Origin: Gordonia aichiensis NBRC 108223
Lineage (GTDB): Bacteria; Actinomycetota; Actinomycetes; Mycobacteriales; Mycobacteriaceae
Direction: 5' to 3'
DNA length: 64,000 nt
NCBI RefSeq assembly: GCF_000332975.1
Contig: NZ_BANR01000004.1
Coordinates: forward strand, 310,001 to 374,000
The position numbers were made by a program, and so were the translations under genes. Shown here one piece after another: positions 51,541 through 61,927 of this stretch (within the stretch, counting starts at the first letter, position 1; each line of letters begins with the position of its first letter). Under the pieces are notes generated by a model. It was not told the DNA's origin, ran no database searches, and saw only the letters and a list, made by a program, of their open reading frames with translations.

Positions 51541-51933
51541 TCAGATCGCAGCGATCGCGGCCTTCAGCCTGGTCGACGCCTCGGCTGCGACGTCGGGGAG
51601 TCCCGGTGCGTCGGTCACGGCGACCATGATGTCGGGGTTCATCGCTTCGACGACCACCTCACCGCTGACCTCGCGGTTCGCGCGGACGACCACGTTGCAC
51701 GGCAGCAGCAGGCCGATCTGGCGGTCGACGCCGAGCGCTCGGTGGGCGAGCGTCGGATTACATGCGCCGAGAATCAGGTACGGCTCGATGTCCTCGTCGA
51801 GCTTCTTCTTCAAGGTCGCGGCCACGTCGATCTCGGTGAGGACTCCGAACCCCTGCTCGGACAGAGCCGCGCGGGTGCGCGCGACGGCGTCGTCGAAGTC
51901 GGTGGTGAGGGTGGTGGAATAGCCGAGTTGCAT
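51541..51933 (-). CDS. DUF302 domain protein
   Basis: A 130-residue DUF302 protein starting MQLGYSTTLTTDFDDAVART. It has the family features IDVAATLKKKLDEDIEPYLI, GACNPTLAHRAL and LPCNVVVR. It lies 44 nt downstream of a CsoR/CstR-type repressor gene, in one operon. DUF302 proteins are repeatedly found in sulfur-stress and metal loci; the exact function is unknown. Confidence 0.85.
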   Translation of the reverse strand: MQLGYSTTLTTDFDDAVARTRAALSEQGFGVLTEIDVAATLKKKLDEDIEPYLILGACNPTLAHRALGVDRQIGLLLPCNVVVRANREVSGEVVVEAMNPDIMVAVTDAPGLPDVAAEASTRLKAAIAAI

Positions 51934-51977
51934 GATGGTTCCTGTCTCTGGCGGGTCGGTGTGCAGGCGCCGTGGCG

Positions 51978-53002
<1,025 letters not shown>

Positions 53003-53073
53003 CCAACCGGATGGCACAGGCGCGTCGGTGTCGGACCACACGGGAATGCCAGTACACACGGGAGGGAGTCGAT

Positions 53074-53508
53074 GTGCCTGAAGCGCTGACGAAGCGGAGG
53101 ATCGTCGTGGAACGCTTCCCGGGCCGGACGGTCGCGACCGTCGTCGTTGCAGTCGGCGTGCTCCTCGGCGCATTGTCCGCGCAGGGCGCGGCGTCGGCCG
53201 AACCAGTGCAGGCCCCGGATCCGGGAGTGCCGTTCTCGTCGGTCGTCTACGGGACCGGATGCACGTATTGGCTGACGGGTTTGGTGAACTCACGCGGGAC
53301 TGTGACGTTCTGGGAGGGCAGGAAGGGCTATACGCCGCGGCTCATCGGTAGCGCGGAGCCCTCGGGCGGACAGGCCACGATCAGGTGGATTCCACGGCGG
53401 ATCGGCGACAGATACCTCTACACCAAGCAGAACGGCGTGCGGTCGGCGATGACGGTGGCACGAGTGCATCAGGGTTACGGCTCCGGCGGGATGTGCATCG
53501 CGCTCTGA
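53074..53508 (+). CDS. Small secreted protein of unknown function
   Basis: A 144-residue protein with an N-terminal signal peptide (TVATVVVAVGVLLGALSAQG, cleavage near AASAE). The mature part carries two Cys residues (GTGCTYW and GGMCIAL) that could form a disulfide. It has Ig-like beta content (GLVNSRGTVTFWEGRKG). GTG 53074 is preceded by GGAGGG at 53061-53066. An upstream ATG (52999) overlapping the tetR stop would add 25 residues. No family recognised. Confidence 0.65.
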   Translation: MPEALTKRRIVVERFPGRTVATVVVAVGVLLGALSAQGAASAEPVQAPDPGVPFSSVVYGTGCTYWLTGLVNSRGTVTFWEGRKGYTPRLIGSAEPSGGQATIRWIPRRIGDRYLYTKQNGVRSAMTVARVHQGYGSGGMCIAL

Positions 53509-53563
53509 GTCGACACCGGCGGGGGCTCGAGGTCCCGTAACTGTCCACTGTCTACTGCACGAC

Positions 53564-53576
53564 TAGACTGTCGACG
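53564..53576 (+). promoter_or_regulatory. Leaderless promoter -10 of purB
   Basis: TAGACT (53564-53569) lies 6 nt before GTG 53576. Confidence 0.55.
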
Positions 53577-55003
53577 TGTCGAAACCTGCCATCACCAATG
53601 TTCTGGCCAGCCGATATGCGTCTGCCGACCTCGCAGAGATCTGGTCGGCGACCAACAAGATCGCACTCGAACGCCGCCTGTGGCTGGCTGTTCTGAAGGC
53701 ACAGCAGGATCTGGGGATCGACGTTCCCGACGGTGCGGTCGCCGATTACGAGGCCGTGATCGATCAGATCGACCTCGCCTCGATCGCCGAGCGTGAGCGT
53801 GTCACCCGCCACGATGTGAAGGCACGCATCGAGGAGTTCAACGCGCTCGCCGGACACGAGCAGATCCACAAGGGCATGACGAGCCGCGATCTCACGGAGA
53901 ACGTCGAGCAGTTGCAGATCCTGCAGTCGCTGCGTCACGTATACGCACATGGGATCGCGGTGCTCGCCCGTCTCGTCGAGCATGCCGCGCAGTACAGCTC
54001 GACGGTGATGGCCGGACGCAGCCACAACGTCGCCGCGCAGGCGACCACCCTCGGCAAGAGATTCGCCTCCGCGGCCGACGAACTGATGATCGCGCTGCAG
54101 CGCGTCGACGAACTGATCGACCGGTATCCGCTCCGCGGCATCAAGGGGCCGATGGGCACAAGTCAGGACATGCTCGATCTGTTGGGCGGCGACGCGTCGA
54201 AGCTCGCCGAACTCGAGACCCGCGTCGCCGGTCACCTGGGCTTCGCCCGGTCGCTGACCTCGGTCGGCCAGATCTACCCGCGCTCACTCGACCACGATGT
54301 GGTGTCCGCGTTGGTCCAGGTGGGTGCCGGACCGTCGTCGCTGGCGCACACGATCCGACTGATGGCCGGCCACGAGCTGGTCACCGAGGGTTTCCAGCCC
54401 GGCCAGGTCGGGTCGTCGGCGATGCCGCACAAGATGAACACCCGCAGTTGCGAGCGGGTCAACGGCCTGCAGGTGGTGTTGCGCGGCTACGGATCGATGG
54501 CGGCTGAACTCGCGGGCGCGCAGTGGAACGAGGGCGACGTCTTCTGCTCGGTCGTTCGACGCGTCGCACTGCCCGACGCATTCTTCGCGATCGACGGCAT
54601 GCTGGAGACCTTCCTGACCGTGCTGGCCGAGTTCGGTGCGTACCCTGCCGTGATCGCGAACGAACTCGACCGGTATCTGCCGTTCCTGGCCACGACCAAG
54701 GTGTTGATGGCGTCGGTGCAGGCGGGTGTTGGGCGCGAGACCGCGCACGAGGCCATCAAGGAGAACGCCGTGGCCGTCGCGCTCGCGATGCGTGAGGAGG
54801 GACGCGAGCCCGACCTGATCGATCGCCTCGCCGCTGACGAGCGCATCCCCCTCGACCGCGAGCAGCTCAATGCGCTGCTCGACGACAAAGAGGTGTTTGT
54901 CGGTGCCGCGGGCCGTCAGGTCGCCGACGTCATCGCGGCTGCCGAGAAACTCATCGCCGCCAACCCGGAGGCCGCGAACTACGTGCCCGCCCCGATCCTG
55001 TAG
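53576..55003 (+). CDS. purB: Adenylosuccinate lyase
   Basis: A 475-residue fumarase-superfamily lyase acting twice in purine synthesis, splitting SAICAR and adenylosuccinate. TSRDLTENVEQLQIL, AGRSHNVAAQATTLGKRFAS and the signature GSSAMPHKMNTRSCERVNGL (about 279-298) are present. The start is GTG 53576 by the -10 box. It is followed by a convergent small redox-type gene and purC. Confidence 0.95.
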   Translation: MSKPAITNVLASRYASADLAEIWSATNKIALERRLWLAVLKAQQDLGIDVPDGAVADYEAVIDQIDLASIAERERVTRHDVKARIEEFNALAGHEQIHKGMTSRDLTENVEQLQILQSLRHVYAHGIAVLARLVEHAAQYSSTVMAGRSHNVAAQATTLGKRFASAADELMIALQRVDELIDRYPLRGIKGPMGTSQDMLDLLGGDASKLAELETRVAGHLGFARSLTSVGQIYPRSLDHDVVSALVQVGAGPSSLAHTIRLMAGHELVTEGFQPGQVGSSAMPHKMNTRSCERVNGLQVVLRGYGSMAAELAGAQWNEGDVFCSVVRRVALPDAFFAIDGMLETFLTVLAEFGAYPAVIANELDRYLPFLATTKVLMASVQAGVGRETAHEAIKENAVAVALAMREEGREPDLIDRLAADERIPLDREQLNALLDDKEVFVGAAGRQVADVIAAAEKLIAANPEAANYVPAPIL

Positions 55004-55052
55004 CCCCGCGTCCGGAACAGACAGTTCGGCCGTCGGGTTCGCCTGACACCCT

Positions 55053-55331
55053 TCACTTCTTCTCGGAGTGTCCGAGCTGCCAGTCGGGCAGTGCGGTGTC
55101 GCGCAGGCGTCGCTTGAGTTCTGCGGCGTCGGGGAAACCGCCGTCGGCCTTGCGTTCCCAGAGCTGCGTTCCGTCGACGTCGATCCGGAAGACTCCGCCC
55201 GTCCCCGGAACCAGGGTGACCGACCCGAGGTCGGTGCCGAAGGTGTTGAGGACTTCCGAGGCCATCCAGCCGGCACGGAGCAGCCAGTTGCATTGCGTGC
55301 AGTACGTGATGGTGATCGCGGGAGGGGCCAT
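55053..55331 (-). CDS. SelT/SelW/SelH-family (Rdx-type) CxxC protein
   Basis: A 92-residue protein. Its N-terminal CTQCNWLLRAG (Cys ~11 and ~14) is the redox CxxC in place of the selenocysteine site, and the C-terminal segment GTQLWERKADGGFPDAAELK matches the Rdx family. The role is probably redox-linked, but no specific partner is evident. ATG 55331 is taken; a second ATG at 55349 would add six residues and is possible. It is divergent from purC. Confidence 0.82.
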   Translation of the reverse strand: MAPPAITITYCTQCNWLLRAGWMASEVLNTFGTDLGSVTLVPGTGGVFRIDVDGTQLWERKADGGFPDAAELKRRLRDTALPDWQLGHSEKK

Positions 55332-55373
55332 CGCTCTACGGTCCCACATGCGCCGTCGCCACACCGGAGCATC

Positions 55374-55386
55374 TAAGGTCGAACCA
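55374..55386 (+). promoter_or_regulatory. Leaderless promoter -10 of purC
   Basis: TAAGGT (55374-55379) lies 6 nt before ATG 55386. Confidence 0.55.
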
Positions 55387-56276
55387 TGCGTCCAGCTCTC
55401 GACTCGTACACCTTCGTGGCCTCGGGCAAGGTGCGCGAGATCTACCAGATCGACTCCGACACCCTGCTCATGGTCGCCAGCGACCGGATCTCGGCGTATG
55501 ACTTCGTGTTGTCGCCCGAGATTCCCGACAAGGGTCGCATCCTGACCGCGATGAGCTTCTTCTGGTTCGACGCGCTGGGTGTGCCCAACCACCTCGCGGG
55601 TGGCCCCGACGATGAGCGCATCCCGGCCGAACTCGTCGGGCGGTCGATGGTCGTGCACAAGCTGCCGATGGTGCCCGTCGAATGTGTCGCACGCGGATAC
55701 CTGACAGGGTCGGGACTCATCGACTACAACACGACCGGCGCGGTCTGCGGGGTGGTGCTGCCGTCGGGACTGCACGAGGCCGACAAACTGCCGCAGCCGA
55801 TTTTCACGCCCGCGACCAAGGCCGAGCAGGGCGACCACGACGAGAACATCACCTTCGAGCAGGCCGCGGACCTCGTCGGCACCGACCTCGCCGACGCTCT
55901 GCGCACCGCGACCCTCGACATCTACAGCAGGGGCGCCGACCTCGCTGCCGGGCGTGGAATCATCCTCGCCGACACCAAGTTCGAGTTCGGCCAGACACCC
56001 GACGGTTCGCTTGTGCTCGCCGACGAGGTGCTGACCCCCGACTCGTCGCGGTACTGGGATGCCGACTCATACACACCGGGACACGTGCAGCCGAGTTTCG
56101 ACAAACAGATCGTCCGCAATTGGCTGACGTCACCGGCATCGGGTTGGGACCGCTCGTCGGATACCCCGCCGCCGGGTCTGCCCGCTGACGTCGTCGAACG
56201 CACACGTGCCCGTTACATCGAAGCCTACGAACTGATTTCGCAGAAGTCGTTCGCCGACTGGCCCGACCACGCATAG
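55386..56276 (+). CDS. purC: Phosphoribosylaminoimidazole-succinocarboxamide synthase
   Basis: A 296-residue SAICAR synthase of purine synthesis. [20 protein letters not shown] is the N-terminal ATP-site region, and [23 protein letters not shown] and [12 protein letters not shown] are family signatures. The next gene, ptrB, follows with an 8-nt gap, so it may be co-transcribed. Confidence 0.95.
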   Translation: MRPALDSYTFVASGKVREIYQIDSDTLLMVASDRISAYDFVLSPEIPDKGRILTAMSFFWFDALGVPNHLAGGPDDERIPAELVGRSMVVHKLPMVPVECVARGYLTGSGLIDYNTTGAVCGVVLPSGLHEADKLPQPIFTPATKAEQGDHDENITFEQAADLVGTDLADALRTATLDIYSRGADLAAGRGIILADTKFEFGQTPDGSLVLADEVLTPDSSRYWDADSYTPGHVQPSFDKQIVRNWLTSPASGWDRSSDTPPPGLPADVVERTRARYIEAYELISQKSFADWPDHA

Positions 56277-56283
56277 GAGACCC

Positions 56284-58458
56284 GTGACCGACACCACCCC
56301 CGGCAACGCCGCCGCCCCCACCGCGCCCGCCGCCAAGAAGGTTCGCACCGAGCGCACGCACCACGGTGACACCTTCGTCGACGAGTACGAGTGGTTGCGC
56401 GACAAGGACGACGCCGAGGTGATCGCCTTCCTCGAAGCCGAGAACGCGTACACAGAGGCGCATACTGCGCACCTGGCGGGCCTGCGGGCCACGATCTTCG
56501 GGGAGATCAAGTCGCGCACCAAGGAAACCGACATGTCGGTGCCGAGTAGGCGTGGCGGCTACTGGTACTACGGCCGGACGCAGGAGGGCAAGCAGTACGG
56601 CATCCAATGTCGTTGCCCCATCGGCGATATCGACGACTGGACACCGCCGGAGGTGTCCGACGACGCCCCGCTGCCTGGTGAAGAGATCCTGCTCGACGCC
56701 AACGTCGAAGCGCAGGGGCATGAGTTCTTCAGCCTCGGAACGTTGGCTGTCAGCCATGACGGCAAGTGGCTCGCGTACAGCACCGACGTCGTCGGAGACG
56801 AGCGATACACGTTGCGCTTCAAGAACCTCGAGACCGGCGAGCTGCTTCCCGATGTCATCACCGACACAGCGGGAGGGGCGTCATGGTCGCTCGACGCCAA
56901 GCACGTGTTCTACCAGACGGTCGACGCCGCATGGCGCCCGGATACGGTGTGGCGCCACGACATCGGCGCCGGAACCGAGGACGTCAAGGTCTTCCACGAG
57001 CCCGATGAGCGCTACTGGGTCGGCATGGGCTCCACGCGCAGCGACAAGTACCTGATGATCGTCACCGGCTCGAAGATCACCTCCGAGTGCTTCGTGCTCG
57101 CCGCCGACGACCCGACGGGTGAGTTCCGCAGCGTCGCACCGCGCGTCGAGGGCGTCGAATATTCGGTGGAGCACGCCGAGATCTCCGGCCGCGATTACTT
57201 CCTGATCGTGCACAACGACATTCGCGACGGGGAGAAGGCGGAGGACTTCGCGATCGACATCGCCCCCGTCGACGATCCCTCTGCCCGAACCGAGTTCATC
57301 GGCCATCGACGCGGTGTACGCATCGAGGACATCGACGCCTTCCGCGACTATCTCGTCCTGTCCTACCGTGCCGATGCGCTTCCGCGGGTCTCGATCGCAG
57401 ACCTGCGTCGGATCGACGGAGTGCCGGTGGCCGAAGACTTCATCGAAGTCGCTGTCGCGCAGGAGCTGTTCTCCCTCGGGCTCGCGGGTAACCGCGAATG
57501 GACGACGCCGCGCCTGCGCTTCGGTTACGGCAGCTTCATCGAGCCCGCCGAGTTGTTCGAACTCGACGTCGACACCGGTGAACGCACCCTGCTCAAGCGT
57601 CAGCCGGTGCTCGGCGGATACGACCCCGACGAGTACGAGCAGTCCCGCGAGTGGGCAACGGCAGCAGACGGAACGCGGATTCCGCTGTCGATCGTGCGAC
57701 GTAAAGGGGTCGGGGTCACAGACGACGGTCAGCCCACTCCTGCACCGCTGCTGATCTACGGATACGGCTCGTACGAGGCGAGTTTCGATCCGGGCTTCTC
57801 GGTATCGCGGTTGTCGATGCTCGACCGCGGCGTCGTCTTCGTTCTCGCGCACGTGCGTGGTGGCGGCGAAATGGGCCGCCACTGGTACGAGAACGGCAAG
57901 ACGCTCACCAAGAAGAACACCTTCACCGACTTCGTCGACTCGGCGCGATACCTGGTCGAGCGTGGCTGGACGACGCCGCAACAGATGGTGGCAGAAGGTG
58001 GTTCGGCCGGCGGTCTGCTGATGGGTGCGGTGGCGAATCTCGCGCCTGAGTTGTTCAACGGCATCCTGGCGTCGGTGCCGTTCGTCGATGCACTGAACTC
58101 GATCCTGGACCCGTCGTTGCCACTGACGGTGATCGAGTGGGACGAGTGGGGAGATCCGCTGCACGATCCCGAGGTCTACGAGTACATGAAGTCGTACTCA
58201 CCCTACGAGAACGTCACCGCGCAGCCGTATCCGTCGATCCTGGCCGAGACGTCGCTCAACGACACCCGCGTGATGTACACCGAGGCGGCGAAATGGGTTG
58301 CCAAACTTCAGGCGCTGAGCACCTCCGACGCTCCGATCCTGCTCAAGACGGAGATGTCGGCAGGCCACGGTGGCGTCAGCGGGCGCTACAAGCAGTGGGA
58401 AGAAGTGGCTTTCGAGCTGGCCTGGATCCTGCAGCAGACCGGTGCGCCGGCCACCTAA
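56284..58458 (+). CDS. ptrB: Oligopeptidase B (S9A prolyl oligopeptidase family)
   Basis: A 724-residue cytosolic serine peptidase. A beta-propeller (about 80-430) is followed by the catalytic hydrolase domain. The nucleophile motif is EGGSAGGLLMGA (about 576-587) and the His is in MSAGHGGVSGRY. Oligopeptidase B cuts after basic residues in short peptides. In M. tuberculosis the gene is annotated as two pieces (ptrBa, ptrBb); here it is one intact frame. It shares its final bases with the stop of the opposite lipoprotein gene. Confidence 0.92.
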   Translation: MTDTTPGNAAAPTAPAAKKVRTERTHHGDTFVDEYEWLRDKDDAEVIAFLEAENAYTEAHTAHLAGLRATIFGEIKSRTKETDMSVPSRRGGYWYYGRTQEGKQYGIQCRCPIGDIDDWTPPEVSDDAPLPGEEILLDANVEAQGHEFFSLGTLAVSHDGKWLAYSTDVVGDERYTLRFKNLETGELLPDVITDTAGGASWSLDAKHVFYQTVDAAWRPDTVWRHDIGAGTEDVKVFHEPDERYWVGMGSTRSDKYLMIVTGSKITSECFVLAADDPTGEFRSVAPRVEGVEYSVEHAEISGRDYFLIVHNDIRDGEKAEDFAIDIAPVDDPSARTEFIGHRRGVRIEDIDAFRDYLVLSYRADALPRVSIADLRRIDGVPVAEDFIEVAVAQELFSLGLAGNREWTTPRLRFGYGSFIEPAELFELDVDTGERTLLKRQPVLGGYDPDEYEQSREWATAADGTRIPLSIVRRKGVGVTDDGQPTPAPLLIYGYGSYEASFDPGFSVSRLSMLDRGVVFVLAHVRGGGEMGRHWYENGKTLTKKNTFTDFVDSARYLVERGWTTPQQMVAEGGSAGGLLMGAVANLAPELFNGILASVPFVDALNSILDPSLPLTVIEWDEWGDPLHDPEVYEYMKSYSPYENVTAQPYPSILAETSLNDTRVMYTEAAKWVAKLQALSTSDAPILLKTEMSAGHGGVSGRYKQWEEVAFELAWILQQTGAPAT

Positions 58459-59531
58459 CTCTTCTGGATCAGCCGTGCGTCGCCGATGACACAGTCCCCC
58501 TCACCAGGACCACCCCAGGACAGGATTATCTTGAGTCGGAGTGCATTGGTGAGCGGAACATCTAGCGGGTTGGTCCTGCCGAATGCAAAGGGTCCGTTGT
58601 AGACCCGTTTGCCATCCGCCTCAATCTGCGCGGTGCACGTGAATGACGACGCGCTGTTGTCAGCCACACCGCCGATGGCCTTCAATGCGACGGCCGACCG
58701 GCCGAGGTCGTATTCAAAGGTGCACGTGTCTTGATGGTCCTTGATGAAGTCGTCTCGCCCGGCATACACCGAGTGAAAGACGTTCGTACCGTCGAGTGCT
58801 GCAACGCCGGCGCCATCGTGGTTGTAGAAGGTGTCGCATTTCTCTGACACCGGGTCGAGATCGGTCAAGTACTTGCTTCGTCCGTCGGTGGGCCGGGACG
58901 CTTGGGCGTTCGACCCGGTGAATTCGGCGTCGCGCAAAACGATCCCGTTGCTGTCGGAGCAACCCGTGACGTCGGTACCGAGTTCACGAATCGTAATCTG
59001 CTTGACTCCGGTTGCATCCACTTTCACTGAAACGGGTTTACCTAATTCAGGATTCGCCACAACCACGCGTGCCGAGTCGACCTCAAACTCCACGTGACTC
59101 TTCTGCTTGGCGCTACTGCGGTCGCCGACCGCCACATCCGCAGTGAAGGACCCTGCCGAAGTCGGAACGTTGTATGTGTAGATCTTCTCGGAGTCTGAGC
59201 CCTCCACGCAGCCCAGGTAGATCGCATCGGGTTCGGACGTACCGTCGATCTGCGCGGTGCCGACCTCTGGTGGTTGTGTCGTGCCGATCGGCTTGAGGCT
59301 CGACAGTGGGATCGTCGGGGTCGATGCAGCGCTGCTGGATGTTGATGTGTAGCTGTCGGTTCCATTGGCGGCCGCGTAGCCGGATCCTGCGGGGGCCGCG
59401 GGCGACGAGGACGACGACCCGTGTGTCGAACATGCCGCTGCACCCGCGAGCGCCACGATGGCCATCGCAGGGAGTACGCATCGCATTCGAGTCGAGCGCT
59501 GGCCTCGGATAGGGGATGGAGCAGATGTCAT
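58455..59531 (-). CDS. Lipoprotein with NPCBM-type domain
   Basis: A 358-residue lipoprotein. The signal (RMRCVLPAMAIVALAGAAAC) has a lipobox Cys near 34. A Ser/Thr-rich linker follows. Residues about 225-355 resemble NPCBM/NEW2 domains (VALKAIGGVADNSASSFTCT and IEADGKRVYNGPFAFG, with a final LKIILSWGG), found in carbohydrate-associated proteins. ATG 59531 is chosen; ATG 59543 would add four residues. Function unknown; surface carbohydrate binding is plausible. Its stop overlaps the ptrB stop. Confidence 0.75.
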   Translation of the reverse strand: MTSAPSPIRGQRSTRMRCVLPAMAIVALAGAAACSTHGSSSSSPAAPAGSGYAAANGTDSYTSTSSSAASTPTIPLSSLKPIGTTQPPEVGTAQIDGTSEPDAIYLGCVEGSDSEKIYTYNVPTSAGSFTADVAVGDRSSAKQKSHVEFEVDSARVVVANPELGKPVSVKVDATGVKQITIRELGTDVTGCSDSNGIVLRDAEFTGSNAQASRPTDGRSKYLTDLDPVSEKCDTFYNHDGAGVAALDGTNVFHSVYAGRDDFIKDHQDTCTFEYDLGRSAVALKAIGGVADNSASSFTCTAQIEADGKRVYNGPFAFGRTNPLDVPLTNALRLKIILSWGGPGEGDCVIGDARLIQKS

Positions 59532-59657
59532 GGCGAGATTCATAGCATCGTCGGCATCTGGAGTGCTCGCTGACGAGCTGTACCGTCGGGGCGCCGGAGT
59601 GAAGTTCGTTCGATCGGGTGACACCTGGGAAACGCGGTCGCTGTACTCGGTCGTGAG

Positions 59658-59704
59658 ACGCCGGTGCCCCCGGCCGCAGTCGTCGCGGCCAGGGGCACCG
59701 GCGT
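59658..59704 (-). terminator. Long stable hairpin downstream of the MFS gene
   Basis: 13-bp perfect arms ACGCCGGTGCCCC and GGGGCACCGGCGT enclose an inner GGCCGC/GCGGCC stem. It lies 17 nt past the MFS exporter stop. There is no U-run, as is common for actinobacterial terminators. Confidence 0.65.
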
Positions 59705-59720
59705 GTGGCGGAGCGTCCGA

Positions 59721-61280
59721 TCAGTGCATGACGATCGGGGCGCGGTCGACGTCCTCTTCGACGAGCGTCGAGGCGATCTTCTTCCGCGGCAGGAAGAATG
59801 CCGGGATGATCGTCACCACGATCAGCGCGACCGCCACGATGAATGTGGCGCCGAAAGCCTCGGCGGCCCAGCTGAACCACTGGCCCGGCGGGTTCTGCGG
59901 GGCCTGCCCGGCCTTGACCAGGAGGTCGTACTTCTCGGGAGCGGCATTCGACGCGATCGCCAGTTGCGATTCCGCGTGCGCCTTGAGGTTGGTCGCGAGG
60001 ATCACCGAGATCACCGCGGTACCGATCGACGACGCGGTCTGCTGGACGACGTTCATCAGCGTCGAACCGTCGGGAACCTGCTTGTTGCTCAGGGTTGCCA
60101 GCGCGGCCGACATGATCGGCATCATCGTCATGCCCATACCGAGTCCCTGGACGAACAGGGCGCCGCAGAGCAGCCAGTAGGGCGTGTCGGAGCCGAGGAA
60201 CATGAACGTTCCCATACCGAGTGCCATCAGCACGATGCCGACGAGCACGAACTTGCCGGGGCCGATCTTGTCGGTCATCTTGCCCGCCACGGGCATGGTG
60301 ATCATGGCGCCGATTCCCTGCGGAGCCAACAGCAATCCGGCCGCGAGGGTGCTTTCACCGCGAATGCCGATGAAGTACTGCGGGTAGAGCAGCGCGGCTC
60401 CGAAGAAGGCGATCATGAAGAACGTCATCGTGATGACCGCGATCGCGAGTGTCTTGTTCTTGAACAGACGCAGGTCGAGCAACGGATGGTTGGTGTGCAG
60501 TGCGTGCCAGACGAATCCGATGATCAGGATCAGGCCGATGATCGACGTCGTCAACACCTTGGTATCGATGAACGTGCCCGCCTCGGTACTCGACGAGATC
60601 CCGTAGAGGAACAGTGCGAGGCCCGGGGACAACAGCAGCAGGCCCACGATGTCGATCTTCGGCTTGGACTTTTCGTCGTCGTTGCCCAGCGCGAACCACG
60701 AATAGACCAGCGCGACAATGCCGATCGGCACGTTGATGAGGAACACCCAGTGCCAGCTGGCCTTCTCGATGAGCAGCCCACCGAGGATCGGGCCTGCGAT
60801 GGGGCCGAGCAGCATCGGAATACCGAGAACGGCCATCACCGAGCCGACACGCTCAGGTCCGGCAGCCTTGGTCAGGATCATCATGCCGATCGGCATGAGC
60901 AGACCACCGCCGAGGCCCTGGACGACGCGGAACGCCACGAGTGAACCGATGTTCCACGCCAGCGCGCAGAGTGCGGATCCGATGGTGAACAGGATCAGCG
61001 ACATCATGTAGACGTTCTTGGTACCGAAACGTGCTGCAGCCCAACTCGACAACGGGATCACCGCGGCCAGCGCCAGCGTGTACCCGGTCATGGTCCATGC
61101 GGCGCCTGCGGCATCGGTGTTGAACTCGTTCTGGAAGGTGTTCTGCGCGACCGACACCACGGTGACGTCGAGGATCGACATGATGGCGCCGAGCACGACC
61201 ACGCCGGCGATGACCAGCACATGGCGATCGAGCTTGGTATCCGGTGCGTGTGGTGGCGCCCCTGCGGAAGAACTCGTCAT
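59721..61280 (-). CDS. DHA2-family (EmrB/QacA-type) drug efflux transporter
   Basis: A 519-residue MFS transporter with 14 predicted helices. IMSILDVTVVSVAQNTFQNE, WTMTGYTLALAAVIPLSSW and QGLGGGLLMPIGMMI are the family motifs. It exports drug-like compounds using the proton gradient. An ATGA overlap links it to the MarR gene upstream, so the repressor and pump form one operon. An emrB gene (Rv0783c) lies beside ptrB in M. tuberculosis. Confidence 0.9.
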   Translation of the reverse strand: MTSSSAGAPPHAPDTKLDRHVLVIAGVVVLGAIMSILDVTVVSVAQNTFQNEFNTDAAGAAWTMTGYTLALAAVIPLSSWAAARFGTKNVYMMSLILFTIGSALCALAWNIGSLVAFRVVQGLGGGLLMPIGMMILTKAAGPERVGSVMAVLGIPMLLGPIAGPILGGLLIEKASWHWVFLINVPIGIVALVYSWFALGNDDEKSKPKIDIVGLLLLSPGLALFLYGISSSTEAGTFIDTKVLTTSIIGLILIIGFVWHALHTNHPLLDLRLFKNKTLAIAVITMTFFMIAFFGAALLYPQYFIGIRGESTLAAGLLLAPQGIGAMITMPVAGKMTDKIGPGKFVLVGIVLMALGMGTFMFLGSDTPYWLLCGALFVQGLGMGMTMMPIMSAALATLSNKQVPDGSTLMNVVQQTASSIGTAVISVILATNLKAHAESQLAIASNAAPEKYDLLVKAGQAPQNPPGQWFSWAAEAFGATFIVAVALIVVTIIPAFFLPRKKIASTLVEEDVDRAPIVMH

Positions 61281-61801
61281 GAGGATGCTTTCGCTTTCAG
61301 ATCGGTGGTGGACGGTGCCGCAGAGGTTGTTCTGCGGCCGAGATCGAAATAGTCGACGTCGGCGTCGACGATGTCCCGTAATGCAGACGTCAACGCGGCC
61401 CGGAACTCATCGGGCAACCCGTCGATGAATCGTCCGACGAGTTCGCGCTTGATGTCCAACTGTTTTTCGACGGCCACGCGGCCCGCGTCGGTCATCGTGA
61501 CCAGTTTGACCCGGCGGTCGCCGGGATCCTCACGACGGTCGACAAGACCCGCCTGGACCAGTCGGTCGACGGTCCGCCCGGCCGTGGCGATCGACAGGTC
61601 AACACGGTGAGCGATCTCGTGCACGGGTATGGGAGCGTCGTGCATGGCGACGACGAACAGGGCACGGAACTGCGTGAATGTCAGTTCCGAGGCTGCGAGG
61701 GTGTCCATCGCCTCGGCGGTCCCGATGCAGGAGAGGCGTTCCAGGAAAGAACTGAGCGCGTCGTACGCGACCTCATTCTGGACAGGAGCAACTGCGGACA
61801 C
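61277..61801 (-). CDS. MarR-family regulator of the efflux operon
   Basis: A 174-residue MarR protein. AMHDAPIPVHEIAHRVDLSI and ATAGRTVDRLVQAGLVDRRE form the helix-turn-helix, followed by the wing DPGDRRVKLVTMTDAG. Co-operonic with the EmrB-type transporter, it probably represses it until a ligand binds. GTG 61801 is set by a minus-strand TAGCAT box 6 nt upstream. Confidence 0.88.
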   Translation of the reverse strand: MSAVAPVQNEVAYDALSSFLERLSCIGTAEAMDTLAASELTFTQFRALFVVAMHDAPIPVHEIAHRVDLSIATAGRTVDRLVQAGLVDRREDPGDRRVKLVTMTDAGRVAVEKQLDIKRELVGRFIDGLPDEFRAALTSALRDIVDADVDYFDLGRRTTSAAPSTTDLKAKASS

Positions 61802-61807
61802 CGTGAA

Positions 61808-61813
61808 ATGCTA
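61808..61813 (-). promoter_or_regulatory. Leaderless promoter -10 of marR-efflux operon
   Basis: TAGCAT on the minus strand, 6 nt before GTG 61801. Confidence 0.5.
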
Positions 61814-61913
61814 ACGACCATGCAACCTTCTCGCCAATGCAACTGTCTGTGAGATGCAACACCGCGCGCATGTGCGTGATCTACACCACTGCGACCGCGA
61901 ATCGCGGGGTGAC

Positions 61914-61927
61914 TAGGGTCGAGGTCA
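61914..61927 (+). promoter_or_regulatory. Leaderless promoter -10 of GPx-like gene
   Basis: TAGGGT (61914-61919) lies 7 nt before ATG 61927. Confidence 0.55.

Noticed and set aside
56881..58164. Minus-strand ORF of 427 codons
   Set aside because: It mirrors the ptrB catalytic region. No domain was seen, and ptrB motifs are in the plus frame.
59664..60944. Plus-strand ORF of 426 codons opposite the EmrB-type transporter
   Set aside because: It is very rich in charged residues and is a shadow of a membrane protein gene in the other strand.
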